A model generated the notes under the pieces. That model was not told where the DNA came from, did not search any database, and saw only the letters and a list, made by a program, of their open reading frames with translations. A program made the position numbers and the translations under genes. A stretch of 64,000 nucleotides of DNA from Anolis sagrei (taxonomy: Eukaryota; Chordata; Lepidosauria; Squamata; Anolidae), in contig NC_090023.1 of assembly GCF_037176765.1 (NCBI RefSeq), positions 147,102,866 through 147,166,865 of the forward strand, in the 5' to 3' direction. This document shows, piece after piece, positions 60,001 to 64,000 of this stretch (its first letter is position 1; each line of letters starts with the position of its first letter).

Positions 60001-62167
60001 ATACTTTTTATTGTGTCTCTGTGTGAAAAGCATACATATACAGCATGACAGAAAGTTTTAGGGATCTGCCTAATTCCACCTTGGTGCATTAGGCAGGGAT
60101 ATCAAACTCGTTTTAATTGAGAGCTAGGTCAGCCTTATGGTTGCCTTCAAGGGCCAATGATACTTTTTTTACATAGTGGTTGGTGCTCTTCAATTTTTAC
60201 CCCAAACGTTATTGAAGGACATCTCTCTCATCACTTCCGATTACACTATGCAATATGATTTTTGTTCCTGGGATGTAAATGTCATTTCCTAATTGGTTTT
60301 ATTATGAAAAATAAATGGAAAAAGTTTATCAACTCACTTCTAACACAATAAATAAATAACTGCATTTATAGGAAGAATGGGATCCTTTATGAGAATGTCA
60401 GAAAGCAAAATACTGGTTAAGTTGCACAGAGCTCAGTTACCTTGCATGTTAGAATGTTTTATATGGTAATATATCTTCTTGTAAGAAGCTTTCTGAATAA
60501 ACATTATTTTTAATGTCCACAGAATTTGAAATTAAAAGTAAAGTCTTGCTTATCCAACCTTTGCTCATCCAATGTTCTGTATTATCCAATACAGCCTGCC
60601 TCCCAGATCCACAGCTGTTTCAATACATTGTGATAATTTGGTGCTAAATTCGTATATAAAGTAATTACTACATAACGTTACTGTGTATTAAACTGCTTTT
60701 TCCTGTCAATTTGTTGTAAAACATGATGTTTTGGTGCTTAATTTGAAAAATCATAATGTAATTTGACGTTTAATAGGTTTTTCCTTAATCTCTCCTTGTT
60801 ATCCAACATTTTTGCTTATCCAATGTTCTGCCGGCCCGTTTATGTTGGATAAGCGAGACTCTACTGTATTGAGAAGCATGCAGATTATATAAAATATCTG
60901 AAAACAGAGTTAATTTATTTCAGTCGCTAACATTCATTGCTTCTGCAAGCAATGATCATCATGTTTTGTTTGAATCAGACATGACTGGTTGTCAGGGTAG
61001 AGGACTCAGAGTCCACATAAAACATACAGATACACATTAGCTTTCTTTCACCTTCAGTGACTTAGTAAATTCCACAAATGTAGAAGATTAAAAGAACAGC
61101 AGCCAGGGAGCATAAATCAGAGAGTAGAAGTTCACACTTGGAACATAACTTTTAACATGTAATTCATTACTTATTAATTTTAGGGATGAAAGGCTACTGC
61201 TACTCATATTTGAAGAGTGGCACGTTTGCAATGGTTACTCTTTAAAAATGAATAAAAGGTACTTTTCACACCAAAAGAGATTATGTTGAAATGCTTTTTA
61301 AAAGCACAATGGACCCTCTGCATCTGCTGGAATTTGGGTCTAGGACGCCTCATGGATACTAAAATCCACAAATGCAAGTCTCATTATATAGATTGGTGAC
61401 CTGAAATTGTGTCCTTATACAAAAGGACAGATTGAAATTTAGGATTTTTAAATATATATATATATATATATATATAGTCATGGATGGTTGAATCTGGGGG
61501 TGCAGAATCCCTTGATACAGAGGTCCAACTGTAAGCTCATTATGTATGCACATCACCACAAAATTATTGTTTTACACTCAAACTACAACCCATCACTTCC
61601 AAAGTATGGTATGCTTTCTGACTGAAGAGTTGGCTATTGCTTCAACTGAATTAATAAATGAATGGCCTGTTTTCAAAAAACATTATTAGTTTTCTAACCT
61701 AATTTAACCATATTCTTGTTCCAGAATTCTTCCTTTACTTACTTTATTTTTTATCCCACCTATGTTCCTGTATGGCAGAGGGTTGGATTGGATAGCCCTT
61801 GTGGTCTTTTCCAGTTTTATGATTAGATTTTTTTTTTCAAATAAAATAAGCCCGTAGCAATTTGATTTTTGTTTGTCACCAATGGTTTTTTCCCTGCCTT
61901 TAACACAGCCATAACAGGATAAGGCATGTTTGGAAATTCATTGCTAAATTACAGTCAGTTCCAACAAACTGGACAGTTGTAGAGATGCCACCTGTGATAA
62001 GAAAGAAACAGGCCAGCCACAAAAGCCCCTTCAGGTTGTTGACCAACTCCTCCGCTCATTCCCCCTCCGCCACAAACAGAAGAGGCAGCATTCCTTACCT
62101 GACAAGAGGAACATGATCCAGAGTGCAGCAGAAAGGGATATTCCGTTCACAAGATTGGTTATAAATC
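53805..62167 (-). CDS. TMEM150A: TMEM150A-like four-span membrane protein, last five exons
   Basis: This is a TMEM150/FRAG1/DRAM family protein. Human TMEM150A is a plasma-membrane protein tied to the PI4KIII-alpha complex that supplies phosphoinositides; this role is known for the family, not shown here. Coding exons 62099-62167, 59803-59870, 58686-58813, 56331-56508 and 53805-54049 join in phase and give about 229 residues up to TAG 53805-53807; the first exon, with the N-terminal membrane span, is beyond 64000. Visible: an extracellular loop with N-glycosylation motif NQS and Cys pairs, [77 protein letters not shown] and the tail LENLAMM. It resembles TMEM150A more than B or C from memory; a TMEM150A-like paralogue is possible. 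Confidence 0.85.
54688..55162. mobile_element. hAT-type MITE, CAGTGGTTCCCAACC family
   Basis: The ends CAGAGGTTTTTAACC and ggttggtaaccactg are inverted; the flanks cattaggc and ctttaggc differ by one base. A short LINE 3' fragment (tttatttatttacaacagtt) lies inside at about 54865-54910. It lies in a TMEM150A-like intron. Confidence 0.8.
56027..56180 (-). mobile_element. CR1/L2-type LINE 3' end
   Basis: The words accatatttataccctgccct and gaggggactcaaggtggctt form the inverted 3' signature. It ends about 150 bp from a TMEM150A-like exon. Confidence 0.7.
56331..56508 (-). CDS. TMEM150A: TMEM150A-like exon
   Basis: It encodes [20 protein letters not shown] to [11 protein letters not shown], the family's most conserved block. 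The split Ser codon A|GT joins it to the last exon. The donor is GTATCC. Confidence 0.92.
56637..56830 (-). mobile_element. CR1/L2-type LINE 3' end
   Basis: The words gctacatttatgccccaccc and agggactcagagtggcttac. The same subfamily as 56027, on the other side of the exon. Confidence 0.7.
58240..58355 (+). mobile_element. tRNA-headed SINE (Anolis type), 3' half
   Basis: The words acatgagaaaagcctcccac, gacggccaattctctcatac and tgtttctcaagtcacttctg. Truncated at the 5' side. Confidence 0.75.
58686..58813 (-). CDS. TMEM150A: TMEM150A-like exon
   Basis: It encodes [20 protein letters not shown] to CAAGLIMVGNFQ, membrane spans two and three. The donor is GTAAGT. Confidence 0.92.
58864..59317. 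mobile_element. hAT-type MITE, CAGTGGTTCCCAACC family
   Basis: The ends CAGTGGTCCCCAACC and ggtggggaactagtg are inverted; the 8-bp flanks acccacac and acctacac differ by one base. It starts 51 bp from a TMEM150A-like exon. Confidence 0.85.
59803..59870 (-). CDS. TMEM150A: TMEM150A-like exon
   Basis: It encodes [20 protein letters not shown] and FM, the end of the loop and the start of the second membrane span. The acceptor is ctccacag and the donor GTGAGT. Confidence 0.9.
60540..60868. mobile_element. Tigger-like MITE
   Basis: The left end aagtcttgcttatccaacc and the right end ggataagcgagactctactgta are inverted, with a second internal pair (tatccaacatttttgcttat). About 330 bp, non-coding. 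Confidence 0.65.
61307..61536. mobile_element. Tigger-like MITE with TA microsatellite
   Basis: The left end atggaccctctgcatctgct and the right end, ccttgatacagaggtccaact, are roughly inverted. A TA run lies at about 61450-61475. Confidence 0.5.
61775..61835 (+). mobile_element. CR1 3'-end remnant
   Basis: The words ggcagagggttggattggat and cttttccagttttatgatt match the last bases of CR1. Confidence 0.6.
62099..62167 (-). CDS. TMEM150A: TMEM150A-like exon: extracellular loop
   Basis: It encodes IYNQSCERNIPFCCTLDHVP and LV with split codons at both ends. The acceptor is acacggcag and the donor GTAAGG. CCTLD.VPL matches the human protein, and NQS is an N-glycosylation site. Confidence 0.88.
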
Positions 62168-62295
62168 CTGCCGTGTAGAAAAACAAACAAACATTGGGTT
62201 TGATGAAGACTTTGATCTCTAAACAAACAATCTTTAAACTGGTGTTTCACAAGAGAAGATCACTTAAAGTAGTTACCATCCTGTTAAAATGGAAG

Positions 62296-62440
62296 AGACA
62301 GCCCCAAGTTCCAAAGAAATGAGGGGTGCAGGATCTTGACTAGTGACTTCATAGCTTCCCTTCCAAAACCTAGTCTTCTTCTGATTTCTTGACTGCACCC
62401 CCAATTTTGATTAATAATTGAAGAAAGGTATAGAAAATAT
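62296..62440 (-). mobile_element. BovB/RTE LINE fragment
   Basis: The - strand reads NQNWGCSQEIRRRLGFGREA, like the GDCSHEIKRRLLLGRKAM block of BovB. Short and diverged. Confidence 0.6.
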
Positions 62441-62689
62441 TGTTGGGCGAGTGGGCTTATTAACAAAAAACCCTCATCATAAATGTACACCAGAGTAACT
62501 TATCAGCAACAGCGTGACCCAGCGCCAGTAGCCCAAAGTGATAAAAAGAACAAAAACATACAGACCAATGTTATCTTTTCCATTGGAGGCTTTTTTTTAT
62601 ACCAAAATAATATGGTTGCACTATTTTCAAAAACAAGGCTTCCATAACACAAATAAAGTTCTTTATACTTCCTTCTTTACTTCCATGCT

Positions 62690-62990
62690 GGGCTTCTTTC
62701 TCATGCAGATAAACAGCTTCGCTCTCACAGAGCCTCTTCTCACACCGAAGTTGCACAGGAGCTTCACACAATCGCTTTTTACACATAGCAGCCTTCACAC
62801 TGGAGCTTTACATATGAGGCCTTCTCTCACCGAAGCTTCTCACACCTCTCATACACATCCTCCTATCTCTGAGGCCTACCTCACACTGGAGCTTCTCATG
62901 CTGAAGGGCTCTCTCAGGCTGATGCCTCGCTCACACTGAGGCAAACTAACACTGAGGCCTACTCATACTGAGGCCCTTCTTCCACAGATA
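62690..62990. repeat. Degenerate short tandem repeat
   Basis: The words tcacactgaggc, tcacaccgaagct and tcacactggagct recur at irregular spacing of about 15-30 bp. It looks like an old minisatellite of unknown origin. Confidence 0.5.
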
Positions 62991-63289
62991 TCTCTCACAG
63001 ACTGAGAGCTACTAAATTACAGGCATCCCATAAAAACTACATCTTTTGCTGAGCCATTGTATCCATTTAACCCTTTTAGTGCTTGACTCACATTTTGTAA
63101 TTAAAACTACCTAGCTGATTTCTAATATTTCTGACAAATATTTATCTTTCTTAATGCCCTGTCTATTACCAGATCCCAATAATTTTAATGTGGAATGTGT
63201 GCAATTGACTATGGAATGGTCTTATGATTTTGATCCTTGGATGGCGTGTTTTAACATTGAATGTATTTTAATTATGTTTATTATGTCCG

Positions 63290-63437
63290 TAATTTTAATC
63301 TAAGTTATTTTTAAGTGAATGTTGTATGTTTTGAGGCACGGCATAGGTGCCACTTGTAAGCTGCCTTGAGTCCCCCTCGGGGGGTAGATAAAGGCAGGAC
63401 ATAAATATGGTAAATAAACAAATAAATAAATAAGAGA
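63290..63437 (+). mobile_element. CR1/L2-type LINE 3' end
   Basis: The words gtaagctgccttgagtcccc and gataaaggcaggacataaat, then an AAATAAAC-type tail. Confidence 0.7.
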
Positions 63438-63738
63438 TCATACAAAGAGAAGGAATACAAAAAGTGGCCCCAATAGTCAGAAATAGACCTGCTGCCTACA
63501 TTGTCTCCTGATTAAATCTGGGCATTGAAACCTCTGGTTTTTGCATTGGTTATGGTTTCCGTTCTTCTAAATCAGCCAGGAGGCACAGCAAATTCCTGAA
63601 GAACCAAATTCATGTAAACCATGTTCACAATATTATTGTTCATCATTTGTTCCAACCTATCCTAGTCACAGAATTTTGGATTCCTTGGCCCAATATTTGG
63701 GATTTTAGCCCTTTTGTCACAGTTGTACATAGTTATAG

Positions 63739-64000
63739 CAGTGGTTCTTAACCTGTGGGCTGCAGACTACCAGTAGGCAGGGGCGACTCAACCCATTACG
63801 CAAAGTAAGCATTTGCAGTATAGTTGATTTTGCCAAGGGACGCTCTTGGGGGGAAATAGACCTTGATATATGCGAGTTGTAGTTACTGGGATGTATAGTT
63901 CACCTAAAATCAAAGAGCATTCTGAACTCCACCAATGATGGAATTGAACCAAATATGGCACACAGAACTCCCATGACGAACAGAAAATATATATCAATGA
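63739..64000. mobile_element. hAT MITE interrupted by a second hAT MITE
   Basis: CAGTGGTTCTTAACC (same family as 54688) runs 39 bp, then CAGGGGCGACTCAACCC starts at 63778 and continues past the window end. The second element is the inverse of 41546-41846 and shares its interior (gcgagttgtagttactggga, tggaattgaaccaaatatgg). Confidence 0.75.

Noticed and set aside
62200-64000. First exon of the TMEM150A-like gene
   Set aside because: I searched the - strand for an N-terminal WILLP..L or TGIW.VYA-like segment and found none; it is probably beyond the window.

Overview
This window is a stretch of a vertebrate nuclear genome, most likely from a squamate reptile and probably an Anolis-like iguanian lizard. 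The genes are split by GT-AG introns, and the interspersed repeats are a squamate mix: tRNA-headed SINEs of the type common in Anolis, Sauria SINEs, BovB/RTE, CR1/L2 and a Vingi/I-like LINE, a Penelope-like element, a DIRS-like fossil, mariner, Tigger-like MITEs and many non-autonomous hAT elements. The species call is an inference from remembered repeat families; no database was searched.

Layout. (1) 631-3207, + strand: the last three coding exons of PSD (EFA6A, an Arf6 exchange factor), whose upstream exons lie before the window. (2) 6459-40830, - strand: a complete NFKB2 gene (NF-kappa-B p100/p52). I resolved 22 coding exons, all with GT-AG introns and matching phases, giving 2,784 coding bases, or 927 residues plus a stop. 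PSD and NFKB2 converge tail to tail, the arrangement I recall for human. The NFKB2 start codon lies in a GC-rich CpG-island-like promoter (about 40600-41330) with a textbook kappa-B site 113 bp upstream of the ATG. (3) 41330-53800: no host gene found; a dense nest of transposons with readable insertion order. (4) 53805-62167, - strand: the last five coding exons of a four-transmembrane gene of the TMEM150/FRAG1/DRAM family, closest to TMEM150A as I recall it; its first exon is beyond the right edge.

How the genes relate. NFKB2 encodes the precursor of the non-canonical NF-kappa-B pathway: Rel homology domain, nuclear localisation signal, glycine-rich processing signal, ankyrin repeats, death domain and a C-terminal DSGYRS phospho-degron, all visible. 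PSD and the TMEM150-like gene both act in membrane signalling, but nothing in the sequence shows that the three genes work together.

I found no bacterial-type system, CRISPR array or clearly new molecular system. The most notable observations are a SINE whose target-site duplication copied an NFKB2 splice donor, several nested transposons with exact target duplications (one with an empty-site relative elsewhere in the window), and a minisatellite grown from the inside of a hAT-type MITE.
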